Below, in pieces: positions 7,344 to 15,956 of a stretch of 64,000 nt of DNA. The stretch lies in NCBI GenBank assembly GCA_963715255.1, contig CAVQRN010000005.1:164972-228971 (forward strand), written 5' to 3'. Numbering within the stretch: position 1 is the first letter of the stretch; each line of letters starts with the position of its first letter. Position numbers and translations under genes: made by a program. The notes under the pieces are model-generated. The model saw only the letters and a program-made list of their open reading frames with translations, did no database searches and was not told the DNA's origin. This stretch comes from JAHEEL01 sp963715255. GTDB taxonomy: Bacteria > Actinomycetota > Acidimicrobiia > Spongiisociales > UBA5794.

Positions 7344-8839
7344 TTGATGTCGGGTCGGAGGTTCGCCCACGGCTGTGCACGCTCCAGTTGTCCCGCGAGG
7401 GAGAACAACGTCTCCTCGGCACCGAATCGACCCAGGAAGTGTGAGCCCACCGGGAGCCCGTCGCTCGTCCAATGGATCGGGACGGACATCGCCGGCAGTC
7501 CCGCGAAATTCCCGAGCGGCGTGAAGGCGACGTAGCGGAAGATCATCTCGACGAACTCGTTCCATGGCAGGTTCTGGTCGATTCGACCCAGCGGCACCGG
7601 CGGTGATCCGAGTACCGGGGTGAGGAACAGGTCGTAGTCGACCAGGAACGCTCCGGTCTGGTGTGCGATGGATTGCAGCGCAGCCTCCGCACCAAGGAGA
7701 TCCACTTGTGATCTGGATCTCGAACGGTCGGCGAGTCCGAACGTGAATGGTTCGAATGCGGGCTTCCCCGACTCGCGCTGGTCGAAGCGGCTGATCAGTC
7801 GCATCGTCCTGCGATCACCGGCATAACGACGGATACGGCCAACGGCCGGCTTGAGCTCTGACACCCCTTCGAGCACGAGGCCGAATGCAGTCGCAGCGAG
7901 CGCCGCCCAGATCTCGAAGAATGCGTCGGCAAGCAAGGCGCCGTCGACATCCGGCTCGGCCTCGACGATGTCGTGTCCGAGTCCGTCGAGGAGCGTCGCC
8001 GTATCGAGAACGGCAGCTTCACACTCTGGATGGACTCGGTCACCTCGGAAGTCTCTCGTGCTGAATGCGATCCTGAGGCGTTCGGGATCGCGGGTGACCG
8101 CTTCGGCGAACGGCCCCGAAGGAGGTGGCGACCAGTATCGATCGCCCGGTACGGGGCCATGGACGGCATCCAGAAATGCGGCGCTGTCCCGCACCGTGCG
8201 AGTTAGGGCGTGTTCCACCGACAGGTAGTCGATCGATGATCCGGGGCGCCGCGGGTTCCGTCCGCGCGACGGCTTGAGACCGAACAAGCCCGTGGCCGAC
8301 GCAGGAATCCGGATCGAACCGCCCCCGTCGCTGCCCTGGGCGAGTGGCACGATCCCAGCAGCAACGGCCGCGGCTGCGCCACCGCTGGAGCCTCCTGCTG
8401 ATCGGTTGAGATCCCACGGATTCCTCGTCGGGCCGTGAAGCACCGGCTCCGTCGTCGGCAGCAGTCCGAACTCCGGTGTGTTGGTTCGACCGAGATCAAT
8501 GAACCCTGCTCCGTTGATGCGGTGCCGGAATTCGGAGGTCGTGTCGCCGACGTAGTCCCGGAAGAAGACCGATCCGAACGTGACCGGTATCCCCTTTTCG
8601 ACCACGAGGTCCTTGATGAGGATGGGGACACCGGCGAATGGACCCGTCTGATCGGCGGCGTCGGCTTCCACTCGCGCAGCGTCCAGCCGATCCCAGATCA
8701 CGGCGTTGATTGCAGGGTTGATCTCATCGATGCGGGACGCGGCGGCTTCGACGAGTTCGAGGGGACGCACGGCGCCTTGTTGCACGAGCTGTGCGAGGCC
8801 GACAGCGTCGAAGGATGCGTACTCCTTGAATGGTTCCAT
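7298..8839 (-). CDS. amidase-signature family hydrolase
   Basis: A 513-residue enzyme of the amidase signature family, which hydrolyses amide bonds with a Lys-cisSer-Ser triad. All parts are visible: K76 in VPILIKDL, the GGSSGG motif at residues 149-154, and the nucleophilic serine in GSDGGGSIRIPAS (about S175). The substrate (nylon-type oligomer, aryl amide or other) cannot be inferred; the glutamine-transamidation partners GatB/GatC are absent, so it is not assigned as GatA. The final ~15 residues (KEQASSFKMQASSRK) are encoded by the heptamer repeat, a low-complexity extension. It is divergent from the aminotransferase gene. Confidence 0.85.
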   Translation of the reverse strand: MEPFKEYASFDAVGLAQLVQQGAVRPLELVEAAASRIDEINPAINAVIWDRLDAARVEADAADQTGPFAGVPILIKDLVVEKGIPVTFGSVFFRDYVGDTTSEFRHRINGAGFIDLGRTNTPEFGLLPTTEPVLHGPTRNPWDLNRSAGGSSGGAAAAVAAGIVPLAQGSDGGGSIRIPASATGLFGLKPSRGRNPRRPGSSIDYLSVEHALTRTVRDSAAFLDAVHGPVPGDRYWSPPPSGPFAEAVTRDPERLRIAFSTRDFRGDRVHPECEAAVLDTATLLDGLGHDIVEAEPDVDGALLADAFFEIWAALAATAFGLVLEGVSELKPAVGRIRRYAGDRRTMRLISRFDQRESGKPAFEPFTFGLADRSRSRSQVDLLGAEAALQSIAHQTGAFLVDYDLFLTPVLGSPPVPLGRIDQNLPWNEFVEMIFRYVAFTPLGNFAGLPAMSVPIHWTSDGLPVGSHFLGRFGAEETLFSLAGQLERAQPWANLRPDIKEQASSFKMQASSRK

Positions 8840-8935
8840 GGGCGCAATCTATCGCATGCGCACCGAAGGACGTGCCGGAATCGCTGCAGCGCAGTGGCAT
8901 GTCTATCGTGTGGCGTTCCCTCTGAAAGGTCGGAC

Positions 8936-10138
8936 ATGGCAACCTCACGATCAGCAATCTCAAGGCGCGCGCTCAACGTCAGCGAGTCGGCAACGCTGGC
9001 GATCGACGCAAAAGCCAAGGCGCTGGCCGCCGCCGGCGAGCCGGTGATCGGCTTCGGGGCGGGGGAGCCCAATTTCCCAACGCCTGCCTACATCGTCGAC
9101 GCGGCACGGGAGGCAGTTGACGATCCCGCGACCCACCGATACAGCCCTGCCGCGGGACTTCCCCCGCTGCGCGAAGCGGTAGCAGCGAAGACCCTCCGAG
9201 ACTCGGGTTTCCCCGTCAAGCCATCTCAGGTGATGATCACGAACGGCGGCAAGCAAGCCGTCTACCTCGCGTTTCAGACGCTGCTCGATCCCGGCGACGA
9301 GGTACTGCTCCCGGCCCCGTACTGGGTGACCTTTCCCGAGGCGATCCACCTCGCTGCCGGTGTGCCGGTAGCGGTACCGACCTCGGACGAGGCGGGCTTC
9401 CAGGTGACCGTCGAACAACTCGAGGCAGCAACCTCTCGCCGCACCAAGGCTCTCATGTTCGTGTCGCCGTCAAATCCGACCGGTGCCGTCTACACCAGGG
9501 AACGGATCGCCGAGATCGGGCGATGGGCGGCCGATCGCGGGATTTGGATCGTCACCGACGAGATCTACGAGCATCTCATCTACGGCGACGCACGATTCCA
9601 CTCGATGCCGGCCGTCGCACCGGAGATTGCCGATCGAACGATCGTCGTCAACGGCGTGGCGAAGACCTTCGCCATGACCGGATGGCGAGTCGGCTGGCTG
9701 ATCGGGCCCCCGGATGTGACGGCTGCGGCGATCCGTCTCCAGAGTCACATCTCTTCGAACGTGGCGAACGTCTCGCAGCGCGCCGCACTCGCGGCCGTCA
9801 CGGGTCCGATGGATGCTGCCGAGGAGATGCGCGTTGCGTTCGACCGAAGGCGACGGACGATGGTTCGTCTCCTCAACGAGGTTCCCGGCGTCCAGTGCAG
9901 TGATCCGGGCGGCGCGTTCTACACGTTCCCGAATCTGACGGGTCTCCTCGGACGAGATCTTGGGGGCAGGACGGCAGAGACGACGATGGATCTTGCGGCA
10001 CTTCTTCTCGACGAGATCAAGATCGCGGTGGTTCCCGGCGAAGCGTTCGGTGCCCCGGGGTATGCGCGGCTTTCGTTCGCCCTCGGGGATGAGGATCTCG
10101 AAGAGGGGTTGACGAGACTGATCCGATTGGCTACCTGA
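8936..10138 (+). CDS. class I/II PLP-dependent aminotransferase (aspartate aminotransferase type)
   Basis: A 400-residue fold-type I aminotransferase of the AspC/AspB group. FGAGEPNFPTPAYIVDAA is the classical Igamma N-terminus, SPSNPTGAVY binds the cofactor, VTDEIYEHL is the aspartate motif, and the Schiff-base lysine lies in VVNGVAKTFAMTGWR (K243), followed by the substrate-binding arginine. AAAGG-like purines precede ATG 8936. It probably interconverts aspartate and oxaloacetate, but prephenate or other specificity is possible in this subgroup. Its last 8 bases overlap the end of the convergent aroQ fusion gene. Confidence 0.88.
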   Translation: MATSRSAISRRALNVSESATLAIDAKAKALAAAGEPVIGFGAGEPNFPTPAYIVDAAREAVDDPATHRYSPAAGLPPLREAVAAKTLRDSGFPVKPSQVMITNGGKQAVYLAFQTLLDPGDEVLLPAPYWVTFPEAIHLAAGVPVAVPTSDEAGFQVTVEQLEAATSRRTKALMFVSPSNPTGAVYTRERIAEIGRWAADRGIWIVTDEIYEHLIYGDARFHSMPAVAPEIADRTIVVNGVAKTFAMTGWRVGWLIGPPDVTAAAIRLQSHISSNVANVSQRAALAAVTGPMDAAEEMRVAFDRRRRTMVRLLNEVPGVQCSDPGGAFYTFPNLTGLLGRDLGGRTAETTMDLAALLLDEIKIAVVPGEAFGAPGYARLSFALGDEDLEEGLTRLIRLAT

Positions 10139-11291
10139 GTCGGTCGATCTCTTCAACGACCTTTGCCCACGCCCTGGTTGCCGGATCGATGAGTTCGTCG
10201 TGGCCGACACCCTCGAGTTCGTGGTAGACCACGGTGTCGCCCTCATCGGCGGCTCGGCCGGCGAACGCACGGCTGATCGCCGCCGGAACCTGGTCGTCCC
10301 CGTCGCCGTGGACGACGAGCAGCGGCACACCGATCGGTAGGTTCCTGATCGGCGAAGCGGCGGCGTAGCGCTCGGGTGATTGTTCGGGGGTTCGTCTCGT
10401 GAATGCGTTCACAGCATCGGAGCCGATACCCGCGCGATGAGCAGCCTCGAGATCACCGATCGGCGCGAGTGCCACGACGGCGGAGATCGGAGGCTCTTTG
10501 GCTCCTGCCGCGGCCTGCAGGGCGAGTTGACCGCCGGAACCGTGGCCCACCGCAACGACGCGGTCGAGATCGAGTTGGTGGCCTTCGGCGAATTCGGCCA
10601 GCGATCCGACCGCAGCCGCAACATCCGCCGTTGTTGCTCTCCACCCTCCGCCGCCTCCTACTCTGGCGAATTCAACGTTCCACGTCGCCCACCCGCGTTC
10701 GGTCAGATCGACGGCTGCTGCGTCGAGCAGATCCCGAGCGGCGGTGCTACGCCAGAAGCCGCCGTGAAGAAGCACGGCGACCGGGTGCGGTCCCGGTCCT
10801 TCGGGTATCCTGAGGTCTCCCACGTTGTCCGGGTCGGGCCCATAGGTGACGGTCTCGACGGGCCAGGCCGCGCGTGCGGCGAGGTGGCGGATGGCATCCC
10901 GGTACCCGGAAACACCGCGCCCGAAGATGGTGGCCACGCACACGTCGGAGACCACCGAGATCCGCCTCCACGACTCGCGATCCCGAATGTTCGAGATGTG
11001 GACTTCGACGGTGGGGATGCGGATTGCTTCGATCGCATCACGGATCGCATACGAGTAGTGGGTGAAGGCACCGGGATTGATGACCACACCGTCGGCATCG
11101 CGGGCCGCGTGGAGGCGGTCGATCAGGTCACCTTCGTGGTTCGATTGGTAGGTGTCGACGGAAGCCCCCGCGTCGGCGGCCCAAGATCGGCACGCACCGT
11201 TGAGTTCGTCGAGACTTGTCGAGCCGTAGATCTCGGGTGAGCGCGTCCCGATCAGATTCAGATTGGGTCCGTTGATGATGACGATCCGCAT
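10131..11291 (-). CDS. aroQ: type II 3-dehydroquinase fused to an alpha/beta hydrolase
   Basis: A 386-residue two-domain protein. Residues 1 to ~145 are type II dehydroquinase (shikimate pathway: 3-dehydroquinate to 3-dehydroshikimate), with NGPNLNLIGTRSPEIYG, YQSNHEGDLID, NPGAFTHYSYAIRDA and EVHISNIRDRESWRR. From ~150 to the end it is an alpha/beta hydrolase with an HGGFW oxyanion motif (176-180), nucleophile S252 in GHGSGG, the acid in VVHGDGDDQVP and the base in GVGHDELID, resembling kynurenine formamidase or esterases. The junction (LAARAAWPVETVTYGPDP) has no linker, stop or frame shift. Such a pairing is not the usual architecture. A lost stop codon between formerly adjacent genes is the plain alternative. 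Confidence 0.85.
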   Translation of the reverse strand: MRIVIINGPNLNLIGTRSPEIYGSTSLDELNGACRSWAADAGASVDTYQSNHEGDLIDRLHAARDADGVVINPGAFTHYSYAIRDAIEAIRIPTVEVHISNIRDRESWRRISVVSDVCVATIFGRGVSGYRDAIRHLAARAAWPVETVTYGPDPDNVGDLRIPEGPGPHPVAVLLHGGFWRSTAARDLLDAAAVDLTERGWATWNVEFARVGGGGGWRATTADVAAAVGSLAEFAEGHQLDLDRVVAVGHGSGGQLALQAAAGAKEPPISAVVALAPIGDLEAAHRAGIGSDAVNAFTRRTPEQSPERYAAASPIRNLPIGVPLLVVHGDGDDQVPAAISRAFAGRAADEGDTVVYHELEGVGHDELIDPATRAWAKVVEEIDRLR

Positions 11292-11538
11292 GCCCGGTAG
11301 TTTCGGCCGGGTGATCAGCTGATGCAAACTCAAGCGCCCCCCGGCCTACCACGGCCCACCAATCCGGCCAACAGCGAAGCACGCGTGGGCGCAGTGCACA
11401 CGGTCCGCTACGGCATCGCTCCCGAGGACGTGTTGATCATCGATGACGGAGCGGCCGGCCTCCGGCGCCGTCTCGCGAGGTTCGACGAGGCGTGGTGGCA
11501 CGTCCTCGCACTGCGCACAGGCGCCGATGTGGGCCGGG
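11292..11538. other. 247-bp gap with ambiguous coding signal on both strands
   Basis: Between aroQ and the DUF2652 gene both strands stay open. The reverse strand reads a Cys-rich frame (CAQC early, CAHAC late, ending at 11,346) with protein-like composition but no convincing start; a GTG at 11,501 would give 51 residues. The forward strand reads VRYGIAPEDVLIIDDGAAG with higher third-position GC but no natural stop before the next gene. I do not call either as a gene. Confidence 0.35.
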
Positions 11539-12621
11539 TCAGTCGGAGGTTCCGGTCGGTTGGCTCTTGTCGAGGAGTGCCGCAAGTTGGGTGGCCTGAT
11601 CGTCAACGCTGGATGAGAAGTCCGATCCGAATCGGGTCCACGCGTCGCCTCCGGGATCGGAGAGGCGCATCGTAAGGCGAGTCCCGTTCTCGAGGCGGTC
11701 CAACTCATACGTCCAAGCCCAGTTCTCCACACCCGCGACGTCGTAGCGAAGGGTGATGTAGGTGAATGGCCTCCAGTCGGCGACGTGTTCAACGATGACC
11801 TCCGGGCCGTGCATGCAGTGATTGACCGTGCCAATCCCTCTGCGCCCTTCGGTCATCGTCAACACTTCGTCAACGAGGTGCTGCCATTGCGGTCTCTTGG
11901 TCGGGTCGGTCAGATGGTCCCACACCGTTTGCGGCGATGCAGACGTCTCGAACGACGCCTCATGGACGGAATCGGCACTCGTGACGTAGTCGCGATTCCG
12001 CTCCTGTTCGAACGTCCAGCGAACGGCAAGATCCTGGATGAAGACCTCGACCTCACCGATATCGCCGAACACCTCCTTGTGCGGCAGGAAACCAAGAATG
12101 GCTGGATCCATTGCCATGGATTCAAGGGTCGCCGCCGTATACACGGCGTACGCGGGCTTGTTGATCTTTGCTCCTGCCGTGCCCTTCGACAGACGATGGA
12201 TCAGGATGACGTCGGGCCCGGTTAGCTCCTCGGAACGGGCTATCGGTCGTAGGACGTACTCTCCATCGTGGACGAAGAACTTCAGATCCAGGCTCGGGAT
12301 CCGGATGCATGCGTTGCACTCACACGTGGTCGAGTGAGCCACGTCCCTGAGCCGTTTCTGGAACGCAAAGTATGCCGACTCGACGGTGTCCATCATCATC
12401 GACGGGTTGACCGAGTCAGTGCTCGCGTAGGCGAATGCTGCGTCGCCCTCGAGTTTGGAGAGCTGAAATGCGGGTTCGATGGCGCCCACAATCGTTTCGA
12501 GAAGATCGGCGACCACGTCCTGTGCATGAGAGAGTTCGGTGTCGCCCATGTACCGCGTGTAGCCGGTGATGTCGGCCAGCAGCAGACAGCCCCGTTCCGG
12601 TGTTCCCAGATTCATGACCAT
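11539..12621 (-). CDS. DUF2652 protein with C-terminal SRPBCC (START-like) domain
   Basis: A 360-residue protein. The N-terminal half matches DUF2652: GCLLLADITGYTRYMGDTEL, KLEGDAAFAYA, then a small Cys cluster CECNAC. DUF2652 resembles class III nucleotide cyclase cores but lacks recognisable paired metal/catalytic residues here, so I do not infer cyclase activity. From about residue 215 (SFETSASPQTVWDHLTDPTK) it becomes an SRPBCC/polyketide-cyclase-like fold expected to bind a hydrophobic ligand. Two in-frame ATGs (12,621 and 12,615) are equally possible. It is isolated between the aroQ fusion and the lipoate-ligase-like gene. Confidence 0.75.
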   Translation of the reverse strand: MVMNLGTPERGCLLLADITGYTRYMGDTELSHAQDVVADLLETIVGAIEPAFQLSKLEGDAAFAYASTDSVNPSMMMDTVESAYFAFQKRLRDVAHSTTCECNACIRIPSLDLKFFVHDGEYVLRPIARSEELTGPDVILIHRLSKGTAGAKINKPAYAVYTAATLESMAMDPAILGFLPHKEVFGDIGEVEVFIQDLAVRWTFEQERNRDYVTSADSVHEASFETSASPQTVWDHLTDPTKRPQWQHLVDEVLTMTEGRRGIGTVNHCMHGPEVIVEHVADWRPFTYITLRYDVAGVENWAWTYELDRLENGTRLTMRLSDPGGDAWTRFGSDFSSSVDDQATQLAALLDKSQPTGTSD

Positions 12622-12790
12622 GGGTTTCGACCCTACCAGAGCAATCCTGGCAATCTCGGGGCCATCGTTGCATCCTCACTCGCATCCGTCACCCGGGACC
12701 CAGGACCGCGTCCAGCGTCGGCTCCGGCGGATCAGACGGTCACCGCCGTGACGTCAGAAGCGGAGACGCTGCGTGTGTGGTGGACCCTGG

Positions 12791-13543
12791 TCACGGCAGG
12801 TGCAGCGGGGCCAGCGAGCGCGCCAGATCCAGCGTCTCCTCATCGAGCGCTGAGTCCGTGACGGATACGGCTGTTGCGAGCGCTTCGATGAGCGCATCGG
12901 CAACCGCGGAGGGGTCGAGCGTCGGGACGACATCGTCGAGAGCCCCGACCGTCGATGGTGACCAGTCGATGCCGAGGGCGCTGTAGACGGGCACGAGCAC
13001 GTCGCGTATTCCGCGGGCGTCGCCGACAACGAGCACCCCGCCCACATGAGCCGCGCCTCTTCCCAGGCGTTGTCCAATACCCGCGAGCTTGATCGTCCCG
13101 GCGTGATTCACACTGAACTCACCGGGGCAATACTCGCCTGGAATCTCACCAACCGACGTCTCGATTCCAATGCCGGCCAGCGCTGCGCACAGGACCGCGA
13201 CGGTCTCCGTGAAGCGCTTGCGAATGCCGCGAATCGGATCCGGTTCGGGGACCGTCCAGGAGAAGGAGATGGTCTGTTCGTGGAACACGGCAGCGCGACC
13301 TCCCGGCAAGCGTACGATCGGCGCGAAGCCGAGCATCCGGGCAAGGGTTGCTGCGCGGTCGAACCCCGGTGCGATTCGGTCTTGTTTGCCAAACGCCACC
13401 ACGCGACCGGGAGTGGAGATCCGGAACGTCTCGGGGATGGCGCCATCGGCGACGCGTCGGAGCAGGGCGTGCGAAACTCCGGTATCGAGCCCTTCGGTAT
13501 CGTCGTATCCCTGACGGACGATGGCGACGGTGCGTTCGGGCAT
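12791..13543 (-). CDS. lipoate-protein ligase A-like (BPL/LplA/LipB fold)
   Basis: A 250-residue member of the biotin/lipoate ligase fold. The substrate loop RLPGGRAAVFH matches the R-x-x-G-G motif of LplA-type enzymes. The conserved lysine that contacts lipoyl-AMP is in GTIKLAGIGQRLGRGAAH. The protein could attach lipoate or octanoate to 2-oxoacid dehydrogenase or glycine-cleavage H subunits, or act as an octanoyl-transferase; no target gene is nearby to decide. ATG 13,543 gives MPERTVAIVRQGYDD; upstream codons lack homologous look. It is divergent from the lipoprotein genes at 13,601. Confidence 0.78.
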   Translation of the reverse strand: MPERTVAIVRQGYDDTEGLDTGVSHALLRRVADGAIPETFRISTPGRVVAFGKQDRIAPGFDRAATLARMLGFAPIVRLPGGRAAVFHEQTISFSWTVPEPDPIRGIRKRFTETVAVLCAALAGIGIETSVGEIPGEYCPGEFSVNHAGTIKLAGIGQRLGRGAAHVGGVLVVGDARGIRDVLVPVYSALGIDWSPSTVGALDDVVPTLDPSAVADALIEALATAVSVTDSALDEETLDLARSLAPLHLP

Positions 13544-13600
13544 CGGACGAGCGTAGAGCGATGACCGACGATATTCGCCCAACGGTGGCACACTTGGAAC

Positions 13601-14290
13601 GTGTCAAAGGCCCGCCTGATGATCATCGTCCTGGTCCTTGCCGTGATCGCCGTCGCGTGCGGCGAATCTGGCCCGTTCGAACGCGTCGGCGAGGCGTCGA
13701 GCGGATGGGTCACCGCAGTGACCTTTCCGACGACCACGACCCCGCCGGTGGTCATCGAGATCGGCAATGAAGGGCTCGTTGGGGCTGGTGACGTGCTGTG
13801 GGTCAACGATGACGTCGGACCGGTTTCTCCGAGCAGTGACCCTCGTTCCGCAATCGTCGCCGTTTGGGATCGACAGATCGGAAGTCGATTCATCCAAGCG
13901 AGCAGAGCCGAAATCGCCGCTGCCCTACCGACGATCCGGTTCCCAGGAACAGTGCCGGAGGATGTTCGCTGGATGACCAGCCAACTGGTCTTCGATCCAG
14001 CTTCCGGGCTCCTTGACGTCGACACCTCAGCAGCGTTCGGCTTCTGGACCGTGGAGCCGTACACGGTGGAGAACGGGCGACTCGCCGTGCTCCGGGTCGG
14101 TTCGGCTCCCGAGGGGATCGGTGCAGCGAAGAGCGACGTCGTCCCGATCATCGTACCGGACGGACTGAGTCTCGGATGGACCGAGGCGGGCCTCCGCTAC
14201 GAGCTGTTCTGCCGGGCCACGATCCCCGAGCTGGTCTGCTACGCAATCGTCGACTCATTCGTTCCGCTCAACGGACTCCTTTCGACGTGA
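13601..14290 (+). CDS. putative lipoprotein
   Basis: The protein starts at GTG 13,601 and is about 229 residues long. The N-terminus has a lipoprotein signal peptide: positive residues, a hydrophobic stretch (MIIVLVLAVIAVAC) and lipobox AVAC, so the mature cysteine is near residue 20. A T/P-rich linker (FPTTTTPPV) follows, as is usual after membrane-anchored cysteines. The remaining domain is beta-rich and not recognised. An internal ATG at 13,619 is an alternative start. Its stop overlaps the start of the next lipoprotein gene (GTGA), so the two are translationally coupled. Confidence 0.65.
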   Translation: MSKARLMIIVLVLAVIAVACGESGPFERVGEASSGWVTAVTFPTTTTPPVVIEIGNEGLVGAGDVLWVNDDVGPVSPSSDPRSAIVAVWDRQIGSRFIQASRAEIAAALPTIRFPGTVPEDVRWMTSQLVFDPASGLLDVDTSAAFGFWTVEPYTVENGRLAVLRVGSAPEGIGAAKSDVVPIIVPDGLSLGWTEAGLRYELFCRATIPELVCYAIVDSFVPLNGLLST

Positions 14291-14844
14291 AGCGGTTGTC
14301 GTGCCTTCTGTTCGGCGCAGGAGTGTTCCTGACCGCATGCTCGACCGCCGGCGTATCGATCGCCGATTACGCGACGGCGGTGGAGGAGCGGGCGGCAACC
14401 TACGGGGCCGACTCCGACGCCCTGAGAGAGGAGCACCTGGCGATACTCGAGGACACCGTCACCCGACTCCAGCGCGAGTTGGACGGCGACGCGCTCGTCA
14501 AGGCAGCGATCGGTGAGACGGCGCAGGAGTCCACGAAGCTGTTCGCCGGGATTTCGGACGCCCTCGATCGGTACGTCCGGGACCTCGATGCCATGGACAC
14601 ACCCACCGCCGTCTCTGATGATCACCGTGAATACATCCAGGCGTTGGATACGTCCCGGATGGGACTTGCGCCGGTCCTCGAAGATCTCCCGGGCGCAACG
14701 TCGTTCGAAGAGATCGACCGGATGATCGCCGGATCAGGATTCGCCGACGCGCAGCAGCGCGTCGAGGCGGCATGTCATGGCCTCGAGCGTGCCATCGAGT
14801 CGCAGGGTCCGGAGGTAGATCTCAGATGCGAGGCCACACGATGA
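14287..14844 (+). CDS. putative helical lipoprotein
   Basis: This 185-residue protein begins at GTG 14,287, within the GTGA overlap. The signal peptide LSCLLFGAGVFLTAC ends in lipobox LTAC. The mature part is strongly helical and charged (DYATAVEERAATYGADSDAL, HLAILEDTVTRLQREL), suggesting a long coiled or four-helix periplasmic/cell-surface domain. No family recognised. It is second of three consecutive lipoprotein-type genes. Confidence 0.68.
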   Translation: MKRLSCLLFGAGVFLTACSTAGVSIADYATAVEERAATYGADSDALREEHLAILEDTVTRLQRELDGDALVKAAIGETAQESTKLFAGISDALDRYVRDLDAMDTPTAVSDDHREYIQALDTSRMGLAPVLEDLPGATSFEEIDRMIAGSGFADAQQRVEAACHGLERAIESQGPEVDLRCEATR

Positions 14845-14955
14845 TGGGCAAGCACGCCACCACGCGGGAAGTCGGGTGAAGTCAGGCTCAGGCATCCGGA
14901 ACCCACGTCCAAAGCGAGACGACGCCGGCGCACGGCGCTCGTCGCCCTCATCGGG

Positions 14956-15345
14956 GTGTTCGTGCTGACGTCTTGTGCGTCGTCCGGCGAGTCCGAACAG
15001 ACCGCGTCGACGTTTGGCACCACAACGTCGATCGTTGCCGGCTGCGCGAATGTGATTGAGGCAGCAGTCGACTCCTCAGGAGATACATACCGAGTATCGG
15101 CGACGATCCTCAGCTCCGACACCGGATGGGAGAAGTACGCCGACGCGTGGGAGGTGCGCACTCCCGACGGAACGGTCCTCGGTACGCGAATCCTCGCTCA
15201 TCCCCACGTCGATGAGCAACCCTTTACCCGGTCCCTCGATGACGTCGACATCCCCGCAGAGGTGACGGACGTGGAGATTGCCGCACGCGATCTGGTCGCG
15301 GGATTCTGCGGCGAAACCGTGAGTGTCCCGGTTCCGGGACGCTGA
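14956..15345 (+). CDS. putative lipoprotein with uncertain 5' end
   Basis: From GTG 14,956 the frame reads VFVLTSCASSGESEQT, a lipobox (LTSC) with an implausibly short signal. The same frame upstream reads ...KARRRRRTALVALIG, which completes a textbook signal peptide. However, no ATG, GTG or TTG precedes it before a stop at 14,842, so the true start is probably hidden by a small indel in 14,845-14,955. The mature domain (~115 residues; ECAN-like VTGC region, VSATILSSDTGWEKYADAWE) is beta-rich and resembles immunoglobulin-like folds; no family assigned. Confidence 0.5.
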   Translation: MFVLTSCASSGESEQTASTFGTTTSIVAGCANVIEAAVDSSGDTYRVSATILSSDTGWEKYADAWEVRTPDGTVLGTRILAHPHVDEQPFTRSLDDVDIPAEVTDVEIAARDLVAGFCGETVSVPVPGR

Positions 15346-15387
15346 GACACGAGCAGGGAACCACGTGCAAGAAGGGCGAAACGCGGG

Positions 15388-15909
15388 TTATGGGGTGTCG
15401 ATGCCCCGGTCTTCCTCGACGTCATATCGCGGCTCGGCGCTTGCATCGTCTCTCTGCGGGGCCGGAACGACGAGAACCGGCCGGTTGGATTCGAGCATGA
15501 CCCGAGCGGAGACGCTCTCCCAGGCCTCGCGGTTGAAGATTGAGCGGGTCGCCCCCAACACGACGATGTCGGCATCAAGGGAATTGGCCGCGGCCGAGAT
15601 TGCCGCGGCGGCATCGTTGCCTTCGACGAGACGGACCTCTGACGGGATACGCGCCAATTCGAGAGCTACTCGCATCGGCTCGACGATCTTGCGGCCCCGT
15701 TCCTCGAGGTAGGCGGCCACGGCCTCCTCCTGCTCATCGCCCGAAGCGGTGCCTCGACCCTCGGAGACATGGAGATCCTCGAGGAACGCCCGCGGTACTT
15801 CGATAACGGTGATGAGCGTGACGCGCCCGTTCTGACCGAGGAGGTGGCGAGTGAAGTCAATGACCGGATCGGGACTCAGAACGCCCGATGTTGCGATGAG
15901 CATGTGCAT
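15388..15909 (-). CDS. universal stress protein (UspA family)
   Basis: A 173-residue Usp-fold protein. It starts MHMLIATSGVLSPDPVIDF and ends in the family's nucleotide-binding signature region (DADIVVLGATRSIFNREAWE, then SNRPVLVVPAP). The canonical G-2x-G-9x-G(S/T) loop appears as GATRSIFN rather than the strict consensus, so ATP binding is uncertain. An acidic tail of ~20 residues follows. ATGs at 15,909 and 15,903 are both possible. It is divergent from the flavin reductase gene, with a gap of about 47 bases. Confidence 0.75.
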   Translation of the reverse strand: MHMLIATSGVLSPDPVIDFTRHLLGQNGRVTLITVIEVPRAFLEDLHVSEGRGTASGDEQEEAVAAYLEERGRKIVEPMRVALELARIPSEVRLVEGNDAAAAISAAANSLDADIVVLGATRSIFNREAWESVSARVMLESNRPVLVVPAPQRDDASAEPRYDVEEDRGIDTP

Positions 15910-15956
15910 GGAGTCATCCTAGGGTGGGCGCACCAGCGAAGACTCGGAGAGCAACC

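Noticed and set aside
11539..12621. Adenylate/guanylate cyclase
   Set aside because: Only the ADITGYTRYM start resembles a cyclase core; the paired metal and catalytic residues are not evident, and DUF2652 fits better.
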